This document shows positions 1 to 5,890 of a stretch of 6,415 nt of DNA, one piece after another. A model generated the notes under the pieces. That model ran no database searches. It worked only from the letters and a program-made list of their open reading frames with translations, and was not told where the DNA came from. A program made the position numbers and the translations under genes. Every line of letters starts with the position of its first letter. Position 1 is the first letter of the stretch. Source of the stretch: an uncultured Oscillibacter sp. (GTDB taxonomy: Bacteria; Bacillota_A; Clostridia; Oscillospirales; Oscillospiraceae); the NCBI GenBank assembly GCA_948902155.1, contig CAQVQZ010000124.1, forward strand, positions 1-6,415, read 5' to 3'.

Positions 1-382
1 CGTTGATGACGAAGGTGCCGGAATGGGTCATCAGGGGGAAGTCCCCCATGAAGATTTCCTGCTCCTTGATCTCCTCGGTCTCCTTGTTCCGGAGGCGGAC
101 TTTGACCTTGAGGGGCGCGGCGTAAGTGGCGTCCCGGGCCTTGCACTCCTCCACGTCATACTTGGGCTTCTCGTCCATCTTGTAGTCGATGAAGGTCAGC
201 TCCAGGTTGCCCTGGTAGTCGGCGATCGCGCCCACGTCGGCGAAGACCTCTCTCAGGCCGGTGTCCAGGAACTCCTGATAGGAGGTCTTCTGGATTTCCA
301 GGAGGTTGGGCATGGGGACCACTTCTTCATACCGGGCGAAGTTCTTGCGAAGGGTTTTGCCGTAATACTTGTCTTTTGCCAT
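1..382 (-). CDS. rpoB: RNA polymerase beta subunit, N-terminal part (cut by the left window edge)
   Basis: This is the beginning of the beta subunit of DNA-dependent RNA polymerase. Beta forms one pincer of the enzyme and much of the catalytic channel, and it is the rifampicin target, although the rifampicin region lies outside the window. The visible 127 residues start [20 protein letters not shown] and contain the typical beta N-terminal pattern: [13 protein letters not shown] near residues 27-39, LELTFIDYK, then the [20 protein letters not shown] stretch and [11 protein letters not shown] at the edge. ATG at 382 is chosen because AAGGTGA lies 8 nt upstream on the minus strand. An in-frame GTG two codons earlier sits too close to that site. 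The gene has its own promoter about 220 bp upstream. The usual rplJ-rplL genes are not next to it. The identification is by recognised motif pattern and is very secure. Confidence 0.97.
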   Translation of the reverse strand, partial: MAKDKYYGKTLRKNFARYEEVVPMPNLLEIQKTSYQEFLDTGLREVFADVGAIADYQGNLELTFIDYKMDEKPKYDVEECKARDATYAAPLKVKVRLRNKETEEIKEQEIFMGDFPLMTHSGTFVIN

Positions 383-604
383 CTTCACATTCACCTTTCT
401 TCCGCCCCCGCCTGTGGCGGCAGGAGAGGCAAACTAAGGAAACGCTGGTTTTGTCAGGTTTTGCCGTCTCGGACGGCCCGGGGTTTTTGACACGCTAGGC
501 GCTGTTGTTAAAAACCTTTCGTCTCGCTCTTGCATTCTTCTGGGAAATATGCTATACTCTGATCAAGGTGCAGAAGCGGGTGTTTTTCATCCGCTGTCGA
601 TAAG
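383..604 (-). promoter_or_regulatory. rpoB 5' leader with stem-loops
   Basis: This is the predicted untranslated leader between the rpoB start and the transcription start inferred from the -10 box. Visible structures, read on the minus strand, are three. An 8-position stem with a five-A loop and one A-C mismatch lies at 575-595. A composite hairpin at 482-516 has GGTTTTT pairing with AAAAACC around an inner CGC-CTA-GCG stem. A perfect 6-bp stem GCCGTC/GACGGC with a CGA loop lies at 463-477. The rpoB Shine-Dalgarno AAGGTGA lies at 391-397. No known riboswitch or L10-leader pattern was recognised. A regulatory role is inference from leader length and structure only. Confidence 0.45.
530..558 (+). 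promoter_or_regulatory. possible rightward promoter facing the rpoB promoter
   Basis: TTGCAT (530-535), 17 bp, then TATACT (553-558) preceded by TG at 550-551 gives an extended -10 promoter on the plus strand. It resembles the extended -10 boxes of the other genes here. It fires toward the rpoB promoter, and no rightward gene follows before the terminator at 716-748. It could make a short RNA or antisense transcript, or it could be a chance match inside the rpoB leader. Confidence 0.35.
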
Positions 605-610
605 TGCTTT

Positions 611-639
611 ATTGTACCACGCCCTTCCAGCTTTGTCAA
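611..639 (-). promoter_or_regulatory. sigma-A promoter of rpoB
   Basis: On the minus strand a perfect -35 box TTGACA (634-639) is followed after exactly 17 bp by TACAAT (611-616), which is 5 of 6 to the -10 consensus. The start is predicted near 604. It points at rpoB with no other leftward gene between, and it lies just downstream of the terminator at 716-748. This is the best consensus promoter in the window and suits a highly expressed gene. Confidence 0.85.
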
Positions 640-651
640 GAGCTGTGAGGG

Positions 652-678
652 TTTTTTCTGTATATTTTTCCGTTTTTT
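652..678 (-). promoter_or_regulatory. phased A-tracts upstream of the rpoB promoter (UP-like element)
   Basis: Three A-runs on the minus strand (A6 at 652-657, A5 at 665-669, A6 at 673-678) lie at roughly -48 to -74 from the predicted rpoB start. Their spacing averages about one helical turn. AT-rich tracts in this place are bound by the RNA polymerase alpha C-terminal domains, and they also bend DNA. They are conspicuous because the surroundings are GC-rich. The function is inferred from position and composition. Confidence 0.55.
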
Positions 679-715
679 CATCCAGAATAAGGCTCCTTCG
701 GTCCGTCCGAACAGG

Positions 716-748
716 AAAACGGCGCATGGCTCTGCCATGCGCCGTTTT
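716..748. terminator. strong bidirectional intrinsic terminator
   Basis: A perfect stem AAAACGGCGCATGGC / GCCATGCGCCGTTTT surrounds the 3-nt loop TCT (731-733). Rightward it is followed by six T; leftward it has four T and then CC. It begins one or two bases after the stop codon of the leftward CHAP-SLH gene, so it most likely ends that transcript and insulates the rpoB promoter. It could also stop rightward transcription. Confidence 0.9.
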
Positions 749-749
749 T

Positions 750-2201
750 TCAGCCGTCATGCCGCGCCGGAGCGGCTTCCAGATGCACGGAGAGCAGCCG
801 GGCGGCGTCCTCGACGGGGACATACAGCGTGTTGTTCCACAGGAACCCCCGCATACGGAGGCTCCGGCCCTCCGTCTCCAGCGTCAGGGACTTCCGCACG
901 GCCCGGCCATTGCCGGGTTCCTCCGCCGGGGCTTCCAGCCGGGACGGAACGCCGCCGGAGGAAGCCAGCCCCGCCGCCGTCAGCTCCGGGAAGCAGGACA
1001 GCAGGGACGGCAGGGGCACGTAGCAGGACCCCTCCGCCGCCCGGGCGGGCCAGTCCACGGCCTTCCCGTACAGGGTCAAAAAGCCGGTGAAGACCTCCGT
1101 TTCCAGGGGGATGTCCCCGCAGAGGGCATAGAGAGCCTGGGCGAGGTCGCCCCGCGTGGTGTAGGGCGTGAGAATCTGGGAGAGGTCCCCCGGCGTGAAG
1201 GCGAAGCTCCGGGGCTCCAGGCCCAGCCGGACCATCGCGGCGGAGAGGATTTCCTGGGCCTCCTCGCCGGAAATCCAGCGGTCCGGGTAAAAGGCGTCCG
1301 TCTCCGGGAGAAGCCCGGTGGAACGGGCGGACATCACGGCGCTGTAGCGGGCGCTGCCCGGCGGCACGTCGGAATAGGCCGGGGTGCCCTCCCGCCAGCC
1401 GAGCAGGCCGCAGAGGCCCGCCACCGTCTCCACAAACTCCCCCCTGGACAGCCCCGCCCTGGGGGAGAAGGTGTGGCTGCTGGTGGGCTTCATCAGCCCC
1501 ACCGCCGTCACGGCCTCGATCTCCTTCCGTGCGCCGCTGTAGCGGCCCAGGTCCACAAAGCCTTCCAGTTCCAGGGGGGCCCGGCTGGTGTAGGCCGGGA
1601 CGGCGTAGCCGTGGAGGCGGGGATCTTTCAGATCGTAGCGGTTGACCGTCACGTAGTCGTTGGGCTCGATTTCGGGGATGCGGGCCTCGGAAACCTCCTC
1701 CGCCGGGTAGTCCAGGCGGGCGGTAAGGGCGTTGCCCTCTACAGTGAAGAGCCAGCCGTCCTCGATGTACAGCACCAGGCCGACGTGGTGGATGCGGCCG
1801 GTTTTCAGGTCGTGGAACAGAACCAGGTCCCCTTGCAGGGGCGTGTACGTGCCGCCCCGGGCGGCGCTGTTCTGGTAGCGGCCCAGGGCCGTGAAGGCGC
1901 GGCAGTGCCGGGCGCAGTTGACGGAGCGGGGGAACGCCTCCTTGGATACCTGGGCCTCGTCGGCGCACCAGGAGACGAACATGTCGCACCAGAAGCCGTT
2001 GGGGTAGCCGTAGCGCTGGCCGAACACGGTAAACTCGTCGTCCCCCTCGGTGTAGCCCATCTGGGCCAGGGCCTGGGCCACCACCTGCCCGGACTGGGAA
2101 ATCCCGCCGCCTTCCAGGGCCCGGACGGAGGTCAAGGGGAAGACCAGCGCCAGCAGCAGGAGGGATGCCGCGATTCGTTTGATGCCGTTCATATCCATCA
2201 T
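750..2201 (-). CDS. Secreted CHAP-domain cell-wall hydrolase with SLH repeats
   Basis: This 483-residue exported protein probably cleaves peptidoglycan (amidase or endopeptidase) while attached to the cell surface. Residues 1-28 form a signal peptide: KR, a Leu/Ala-rich core, and possible cleavage after SVRA. A CHAP domain (about 36-160) carries the catalytic pattern: Cys72 in GFWCDMFVSWC, His139 in HHVGLVL and Glu155 in TVEGN. SLH-like repeats follow at about 215-268 (FVDLGRY, LSRGEF) and 275-325 (YSDVPP, YPDRWISGEEA), with a degenerate third at about 335-362 (TTRGDLAQAL). The tail has two short YVPL/YVPV segments reminiscent of copper-amine-oxidase-N-like 'stalk' domains. The start is uncertain: ATG at 2201, 2198 or 2192 are all in frame and none has a strong ribosome binding site. 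The gene is monocistronic, with its own promoter and a terminator right after the stop. The substrate is unknown; the family assignments come from visible motifs. Confidence 0.85.
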   Translation of the reverse strand: MMDMNGIKRIAASLLLLALVFPLTSVRALEGGGISQSGQVVAQALAQMGYTEGDDEFTVFGQRYGYPNGFWCDMFVSWCADEAQVSKEAFPRSVNCARHCRAFTALGRYQNSAARGGTYTPLQGDLVLFHDLKTGRIHHVGLVLYIEDGWLFTVEGNALTARLDYPAEEVSEARIPEIEPNDYVTVNRYDLKDPRLHGYAVPAYTSRAPLELEGFVDLGRYSGARKEIEAVTAVGLMKPTSSHTFSPRAGLSRGEFVETVAGLCGLLGWREGTPAYSDVPPGSARYSAVMSARSTGLLPETDAFYPDRWISGEEAQEILSAAMVRLGLEPRSFAFTPGDLSQILTPYTTRGDLAQALYALCGDIPLETEVFTGFLTLYGKAVDWPARAAEGSCYVPLPSLLSCFPELTAAGLASSGGVPSRLEAPAEEPGNGRAVRKSLTLETEGRSLRMRGFLWNNTLYVPVEDAARLLSVHLEAAPARHDG

Positions 2202-2246
2202 CCCACACTTTTCGTTTTCGATCTTTTTCGATCTGTTTTACCGCGT

Positions 2247-2275
2247 ATTATAGCACCCCCGCGCCGGTTCGGCAA
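2247..2275 (-). promoter_or_regulatory. promoter of the CHAP-SLH gene
   Basis: TTGCCG (2270-2275), a 17-bp spacer and a perfect TATAAT (2247-2252) preceded by TGC form an extended -10 promoter on the minus strand. The start is predicted near 2240, about 40 nt before the CHAP-SLH start codon. The -35 matches 4 of 6, which the extended -10 can compensate. Confidence 0.75.
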
Positions 2276-2333
2276 GCGGCTGCATGTGATCTTTTTCGGA
2301 GGGGAACGCTTCTTTTGGCCCGAAAACCAGAAG

Positions 2334-2364
2334 CGGGCGGTTATCTTCCATGGATATCCGCCCG
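2334..2364 (-). terminator. stem-loop after the TIGR04076 gene (weak terminator candidate)
   Basis: The stem CGGGCGG/CCGCCCG continues past one A-A mismatch into TATC/GATA, with a 7-nt loop. It begins 11 bases after the stop of the leftward TIGR04076 gene. The following sequence on the minus strand has only a broken T-run (CTTCTGGTTTT), so an intrinsic terminator is doubtful. It may instead protect the 3' end of the mRNA or be a decayed repeat related to the one at 5891-5972. Confidence 0.35.
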
Positions 2365-2375
2365 GCAGATCGTAT

Positions 2376-2690
2376 TTATTCCTCAATCCGTTCGATTTTG
2401 ATAATGACCGGGCGCAGCCCGTCGTTGCAGGAGCAGATTGCAACTCCCTTATGCTTGGGATCGATCCAGGTGTTGTCATACCAGCCCTCCGACCCGTTGG
2501 CCAGAGCGAACACGTACTGATAAATCGCTTTCCACGCCTCGTCGCAGAATCCATCCGGCTTTGCGTAATCAGAGTAGAAGACCTGCCCTTCCTTCATGAG
2601 GGGACAGGTAGAAAATCCGGGGATGCCGTATTCCCTCGCAAGCTCCTCCTGCAAGGTGGTTTTTAAGATCGTGATCTTGCATGTTTTCAT
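2376..2690 (-). CDS. TIGR04076 family protein (function unknown)
   Basis: This small 104-residue, probably cytoplasmic protein has no signal peptide or membrane segment. The pattern KITILKTTLQEELAREYGIPG (residues 5-25), a Cys-Pro at 29-30, KEGQVF, GFCDEAWKAIYQYVFALANG (47-66) and the ending SCNDGLRPVIIKIE matches the uncharacterised TIGR04076 family as I recall it. Five cysteines (4, 29, 49, 86, 88) suggest a metal or redox site, but none is shown. ATG at 2690 is chosen because AAGGTGA (2695-2701) sits 4 nt upstream. A longer frame starting at 2735 would begin upstream of the predicted transcription start and is rejected. Base composition is lower than the neighbours (about 53% GC by hand over 2401-2700), which may indicate later acquisition. 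It has its own promoter and is followed by a stem-loop. Confidence 0.85.
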   Translation of the reverse strand: MKTCKITILKTTLQEELAREYGIPGFSTCPLMKEGQVFYSDYAKPDGFCDEAWKAIYQYVFALANGSEGWYDNTWIDPKHKGVAICSCNDGLRPVIIKIERIEE

Positions 2691-2725
2691 GTTCTCACCT
2701 TCCCAAATTTCATTTTTCCGCTCTG

Positions 2726-2754
2726 AGTATAGCACGCCCCCGCCGCCGCATCAA
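2726..2754 (-). promoter_or_regulatory. promoter of the TIGR04076 gene
   Basis: TTGATG (2749-2754), a 17-bp GC-rich spacer and TATACT (2726-2731) preceded by TGC form an extended -10 promoter on the minus strand. The start is predicted near 2719, giving a leader of about 30 nt that includes the AAGGTGA ribosome binding site. It is back to back with the holB promoter. Confidence 0.75.
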
Positions 2755-2840
2755 CCCGCTTTTGCGAAATCCGCCGAGACGGCGGACGCCGAACCGAATG
2801 ACAACGGAAAAAACATCCCCTTTCCTTTTCCCCCATCCTG

Positions 2841-2849
2841 TGATACAAT
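2841..2849 (+). promoter_or_regulatory. extended -10 promoter of the holB-ricT-HAD operon
   Basis: TGATACAAT gives TG, one base, then TACAAT (5 of 6) on the plus strand. There is no good -35 box at 16-18 bp upstream, where the sequence is a pyrimidine-rich run (TTTCCT). Transcription would begin near 2856, about 38 nt before the holB ATG. A small CCGCC/GGCGG stem lies just before the Shine-Dalgarno. It is plausible because it is the only candidate in the divergent spacer. Confidence 0.5.
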
Positions 2850-2893
2850 CTTCTTGCAAAAACCCCGCCTCCGGCGGAGAAAGGAGCCCCGCC

Positions 2894-3748
2894 ATGCCCG
2901 CTGCCGCCCCCGACCCCATCCTCGCCCGCATCCGCACCGCCGCCGGCCGGGGCGCCCTCTCCCACGCCCTGCTCTTCACCGGGCCGGGGGACCGCCTCGC
3001 CGCCGCCCGCTTTGCCGCCGCCGCCTTCCAGTGTACCGGGGCGGACCGGCCCTGCGGCGTCTGCCCCGCCTGCCGGAAGGTCCGGGAGGACATCCACCCC
3101 GACGTCGTCACCGTCCGGGACGGCCAGCACAAAAACATCGCCGTGGACGTCGTCCGGGACGTGCGGCGGGACGCCTACATCCGCCCCAACGAGGGGGCCC
3201 GGAAGGTCTATCTCTTCCCGGACTGCGCCCTGCTGACGGAGCAGGACCAGAATGTCCTCCTGAAGCTGGTGGAGGAGGGACCTCCCTACGCCGCGTTCCT
3301 GTTCTGCGCCGAGAATCCGGCGGCGGTGCTCCAGACCCTGCGGTCCCGCTGCGTGGAGCTGAAGCTCCACCCCGCCGCCGAGCTCTCCGCCGGGGACATC
3401 CAGGACGGCGAGGACCTCTGCCGGACCATCGCCCGCCGCAAGCGGGGGAGCGTGGCGGAGCTGGCCGTCCGGCTGGAGAAGAAAAAGCTCAGCAGGGAGG
3501 CCCTGGCCGCCCTGCTGGAACGGAGCCAGGCCCTGTGTTCCGCAGCGCTGCTGGCCCGCTACGGGCGGGCCCCGGCCCCCGAGGACGCGGAAATCGCCGG
3601 GCTCCTCGGGAAACGCTTGACAAATTTGGAAATTATGCGCACAATAGAACTATTGAAGAAATATCACCGCGAATGCGGCTACAACGTGGGCCCAGGCCAT
3701 GTCTTAGGGGCCTTGGCTGCGGAATTGGAGGGAATCACCGTTGACTGA
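2894..3748 (+). CDS. holB: DNA polymerase III delta prime subunit (clamp loader)
   Basis: The delta prime subunit works with delta and tau/gamma (DnaX) in loading the beta sliding clamp at replication forks. This 284-residue protein shows the AAA+ clamp-loader fold. The P-loop position reads TGPGDRL (29-35) and lacks the GxGKT lysine, which is usual for non-ATP-binding delta prime. A four-Cys zinc-binding module follows (Cys47, 54, 57, 60). NVLLKLVEEGPP (120-131) is the family's LLKxLEEP motif, and Ser-Arg-Cys at 151-153 is the arginine-finger SRC motif that acts on the neighbouring DnaX ATP site. The C-terminal helical collar is short, so the protein is smaller than the roughly 330 residues common in the family. 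ATG at 2894 is chosen because AAAGGAG (2880-2886) lies 7 nt upstream. The gene leads the operon, and its last 8 bases overlap ricT. DnaX itself is excluded by the absent P-loop and the short length. Confidence 0.92.
   Translation: MPAAAPDPILARIRTAAGRGALSHALLFTGPGDRLAAARFAAAAFQCTGADRPCGVCPACRKVREDIHPDVVTVRDGQHKNIAVDVVRDVRRDAYIRPNEGARKVYLFPDCALLTEQDQNVLLKLVEEGPPYAAFLFCAENPAAVLQTLRSRCVELKLHPAAELSAGDIQDGEDLCRTIARRKRGSVAELAVRLEKKKLSREALAALLERSQALCSAALLARYGRAPAPEDAEIAGLLGKRLTNLEIMRTIELLKKYHRECGYNVGPGHVLGALAAELEGITVD
3727..3732 (+). promoter_or_regulatory. ribosome binding site that fixes the ricT TTG start
   Basis: GGAGGG inside the end of holB lies 8 nt before TTG at 3741. The next in-frame alternative, GTG at 3750, would be 17 nt away. 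This supports the rare TTG initiation and an 8-bp overlap with holB, suggesting translational coupling. Confidence 0.75.
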
Positions 3749-4949
3749 AGTGATCAGCGTCCGCTTTCGGGGCGGAAGCAAAACCTATTTTTTTGACCCC
3801 AAGGGCATCCAGGTCCGCATGGGGGAGCACGTCATCGTCCAGACCGCCCAGGGGCTGGAGTTCGCCACCTGCACCCAGGGGAACCACGAGGTGGAGGACG
3901 AGGCCATCGTGAAGCCCCTCAGCGCCATCGTCCGGCGGGCCACGGAAAACGACTTCCGGGTCCTGGAGTACAACCGGAAGCGGGAGCGGGAGGCCTTCGA
4001 CATCTGCGAGGGCAAGATCGCCGACCACGGCCTGGAAATGAAGCTGGTCAATGTCTCCGTAGGCTTTGACAGCAACAAGATCGTGTTTTATTTCACCGCC
4101 GACGGGCGGGTGGACTTCCGGGAGCTGGTCCGGGACTTGGCCTCCGTGTTCCGGGCGCGAATCGAGCTGCGGCAGATCGGCGTCCGGGACGAGGCGAAGA
4201 TGATCGGGGGCCTGGGCATCTGCGGACGGCCCTTCTGCTGCTCCCAGTTCCTGGACGGGTTCATGCCCGTGTCCATCAAAATGGCCAAGACCCAGAACCT
4301 CAGCCTGAACCCCACCAAAATCTCCGGCACCTGCGGGCGGCTGATGTGCTGCCTGAAATACGAGCAGAACGCCTATGAGGACGCCGCCCGGCGGATGCCC
4401 AAGGTGGAGTCCTTCGTCCAGACCCCCGACGGCCCCGGCAACGTGAAGGGCGTGGAGCTGCTGCGGGAGCTGGTGAAGGTCAGCCTGGACAGCGCGCCGG
4501 AGAGCCTGAAGACCTATCACAACTGCGAGATCAAGGTCCTCCGCAACGGCAAGGGAAGCCGGGAGGGCATCGAGATTCCGGAGCGCACCGTCCGCTTCGT
4601 GGAGGAAAAGGAGGAAGAGGAGCTGATCCAGCCCGTTTTCTCCACCTCGTATTACATGGACGACCACCTGGTGGAGGCCCCCCGCCGGGAGAAAATGGGC
4701 ATCGAGGGCGGCGACAGCGGCAAGCCCCGCCACCGCCACCGGGGCGGCCGGAGCCGGAAGGGCCCCCGCCTGGAGGGCCAGCCCGCCCAGCCCCAGAAGA
4801 AGCAGGGCCAGCCCCCTCGTCCCCCCAAGCAGCGGCAGGACCGGCCCGAAGGCCAGGACCGCCCCGCCGGGGAGAGCAGCAAGCGCCGCCGTCCCCCCTA
4901 CCGCGGCGGACGCCGCTGGAACAAGGGCGGCGAGACCCCCAAAGGCTGA
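3741..4949 (+). CDS. ricT: RicT (YaaT), PSP1-domain iron-sulfur regulator of RNase Y, with long basic tail
   Basis: RicT forms a complex with RicA and RicF in Bacillus subtilis. The complex carries [4Fe-4S] clusters and directs RNase Y in mRNA processing; it also promotes sporulation, competence and biofilm formation. The start MTEVISVRFRGGSKTYFFDP and the central PSP1 region with six clustered cysteines identify it: Cys161, 166, 167 in GICGRPFCC and Cys198, 203, 204 in GTCGRLMCC. The core runs to about residue 290 and is followed by a glutamate-rich segment (EEKEEEE). Residues from about 315 to 402 are a low-complexity tail rich in Arg, Lys, Pro, Gln and Gly (RHRHRGGRSRKG, RRPPYRGGRRW). B. 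subtilis RicT is about 275 residues and lacks such a tail. The start is TTG. The gene lies between holB (8-bp overlap) and a HAD hydrolase. RNA binding by the tail is inference. Confidence 0.93.
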   Translation: MTEVISVRFRGGSKTYFFDPKGIQVRMGEHVIVQTAQGLEFATCTQGNHEVEDEAIVKPLSAIVRRATENDFRVLEYNRKREREAFDICEGKIADHGLEMKLVNVSVGFDSNKIVFYFTADGRVDFRELVRDLASVFRARIELRQIGVRDEAKMIGGLGICGRPFCCSQFLDGFMPVSIKMAKTQNLSLNPTKISGTCGRLMCCLKYEQNAYEDAARRMPKVESFVQTPDGPGNVKGVELLRELVKVSLDSAPESLKTYHNCEIKVLRNGKGSREGIEIPERTVRFVEEKEEEELIQPVFSTSYYMDDHLVEAPRREKMGIEGGDSGKPRHRHRGGRSRKGPRLEGQPAQPQKKQGQPPRPPKQRQDRPEGQDRPAGESSKRRRPPYRGGRRWNKGGETPKG

Positions 4950-4979
4950 GAGTACACCATATCAGAAAGGAACCGGACT

Positions 4980-5825
4980 ATGGGAAAATTCGACGGCGTT
5001 CTGCTGGCCAGCGACTTCGACAACACCCTGCTCTATACCGAGGACGCCCTCCGTTCCGGCACGCCGGTACCCCCTCTACCGGAGAGGAACCGGCGGGCTC
5101 TGGAGTATTTCATGGCCGAGGGAGGCCGCTTTGCCATCGCCACGGGGCGGGCCCTGGCGGCGTTTATCCGCTATGCCGGCATGGTGCCCATGAACGCCCC
5201 CGGCGTGGTCTGCAACGGCGCGGCCATCTATGACTTCGCCCAGGAGCGCTATCTGGAGACCGCCATGCTGGACGCCTCCGCCAGGGAGCGGGGACAGGCG
5301 GTGCTGGACCGCTTCCCGGAGGTGGCGGTGGAGGCGTACCACATCGATAACGTCATCCACGCCGTACATCCCAACGCCATCTGCCGCCAGCACGAGCACA
5401 TCACCAAGGCGGCGCTGACAGAGGCCCCCACCCTGCTGGACGTGCCCCTGCCCCTGGGGAAGCTCCTCTTCGAGGCGGAGCACGAGATTCTGGAGGAGGT
5501 CCTGGCCTACATCACCGCCCAGGGCTGGGCGGAGGACTATGAGCTGATTTTCTCCATCTCCCACCTGCTGGAGATGACCACCAAGGGCGCCAACAAGGGC
5601 GGCATGGTCCGCCGCCTGGCGGCGCGGCTGGGCATTTCCATGGAGCACGTCTACTGCGCCGGGGACGAGGCCAACGACATCTCCATGCTCACCGCCGCCG
5701 CGGAGGGATTTGCCCCGGCCAACTGCTCCGCCGCCGTCCGGGACTGCGGGGCGACCTTAGTCTGCGACGCCCGGGAGGGCGCGATGGCGGAGATCGTGGA
5801 GATTCTGGACCGGAGATATAGCTGA
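4980..5825 (+). CDS. Cof-type HAD-IIB family phosphatase
   Basis: This is a cytoplasmic magnesium-dependent phosphatase of the haloacid dehalogenase superfamily, 281 residues, with the Cof-type C2 cap. Motif I is DFDNT (Asp12 nucleophile, Asp14 acid-base); Asn replaces the more usual Gly of DxDGT. Motif II is the Thr of ATGR (55), motif III the lysine of ANKGG (206), and motif IV GDEAND (228-233). CNGAAIYD (78-85) is the usual strand before the cap. Family members act on sugar phosphates, flavin or pyridoxal phosphates, so the substrate cannot be named. ATG at 4980 has AAAGGA 8 nt before it. It starts 30 bp after ricT with no promoter between, so it is probably the third gene of that operon. 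A functional link to HolB or RicT is not implied. Confidence 0.92.
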   Translation: MGKFDGVLLASDFDNTLLYTEDALRSGTPVPPLPERNRRALEYFMAEGGRFAIATGRALAAFIRYAGMVPMNAPGVVCNGAAIYDFAQERYLETAMLDASARERGQAVLDRFPEVAVEAYHIDNVIHAVHPNAICRQHEHITKAALTEAPTLLDVPLPLGKLLFEAEHEILEEVLAYITAQGWAEDYELIFSISHLLEMTTKGANKGGMVRRLAARLGISMEHVYCAGDEANDISMLTAAAEGFAPANCSAAVRDCGATLVCDAREGAMAEIVEILDRRYS

Positions 5826-5851
5826 ATGACTCGGCATTCTAAAAAATCGAA

Positions 5852-5875
5852 GACATCCCCCGGCGGGGATATGTC
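5852..5875. terminator. stem-loop after the HAD gene (terminator candidate)
   Basis: ATCCCC pairs with GGGGAT around a CGGC loop, and GAC/GTC extends the stem past a 2-nt bulge. It lies 26 bases after the HAD stop. On the plus strand only a late T-run follows (5887-5890), so rightward termination would be weak. On the minus strand a run of six T (5841-5846) follows more closely, although no leftward gene is visible to its right. Confidence 0.4.
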
Positions 5876-5890
5876 CCAATTGAAGCTTTT

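Larger units (their letters stand above)
565..750 (+). ncRNA. hypothetical short RNA between a promoter and a terminator
   Basis: If the promoter at 530-558 is active, transcription from about 565 would end at the strong terminator at 716-748, giving an RNA of about 185 nt without a convincing reading frame. Supporting structure includes an 8-bp stem at 575-582/588-595, which pairs fully in this orientation (one G-U) but has an A-C mismatch on the other strand. A small TTCGG/CCGAA stem lies just before the terminator. Against it, the T-runs in the middle are simply the complement of the rpoB A-tracts. No known RNA family was recognised. This is speculative. Confidence 0.2.

Noticed and set aside
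463..488. GCCGTC/GACGGC stem followed by five T on the plus strand, like a terminator
   Set aside because: No rightward transcript reaches it, because rpoB runs the other way. The T-run is six bases from the stem and is explained by the second leader hairpin.
552..590. 12-codon possible leader peptide (MKNTRFCTLIRV) at the start of the rpoB leader
   Set aside because: It is on the predicted transcript, but there is no Shine-Dalgarno, no repeated regulatory codons and no downstream attenuator with a T-run.
508..738. 76-codon minus-strand frame upstream of rpoB
   Set aside because: It starts inside the terminator and runs through the rpoB promoter A-tracts and -35/-10 boxes. It would not be on the rpoB transcript, and it has no recognisable protein pattern.
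757..2208. 483-codon minus-strand frame offset by one base from the CHAP-SLH gene
   Set aside because: The product is low-complexity (Gly, Arg, Pro, Ala) without motifs, while the overlapping frame gives a signal peptide, a CHAP domain and SLH repeats.
549..2666. 705-codon open frame on the plus strand
   Set aside because: It is antisense to the CHAP-SLH gene and crosses the terminator and two promoters. Its Gly/Arg/Ala/Val-rich sequence shows no family pattern, and there is no ribosome binding site at its start. Long empty frames are expected opposite high-GC genes.
3735..4739. 334-codon minus-strand frame opposite ricT
   Set aside because: It has no ribosome binding site and its content is Asp/Leu/His/Gln-biased, typical of the complement of GC-rich coding DNA. 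ricT on the other strand is unmistakable.
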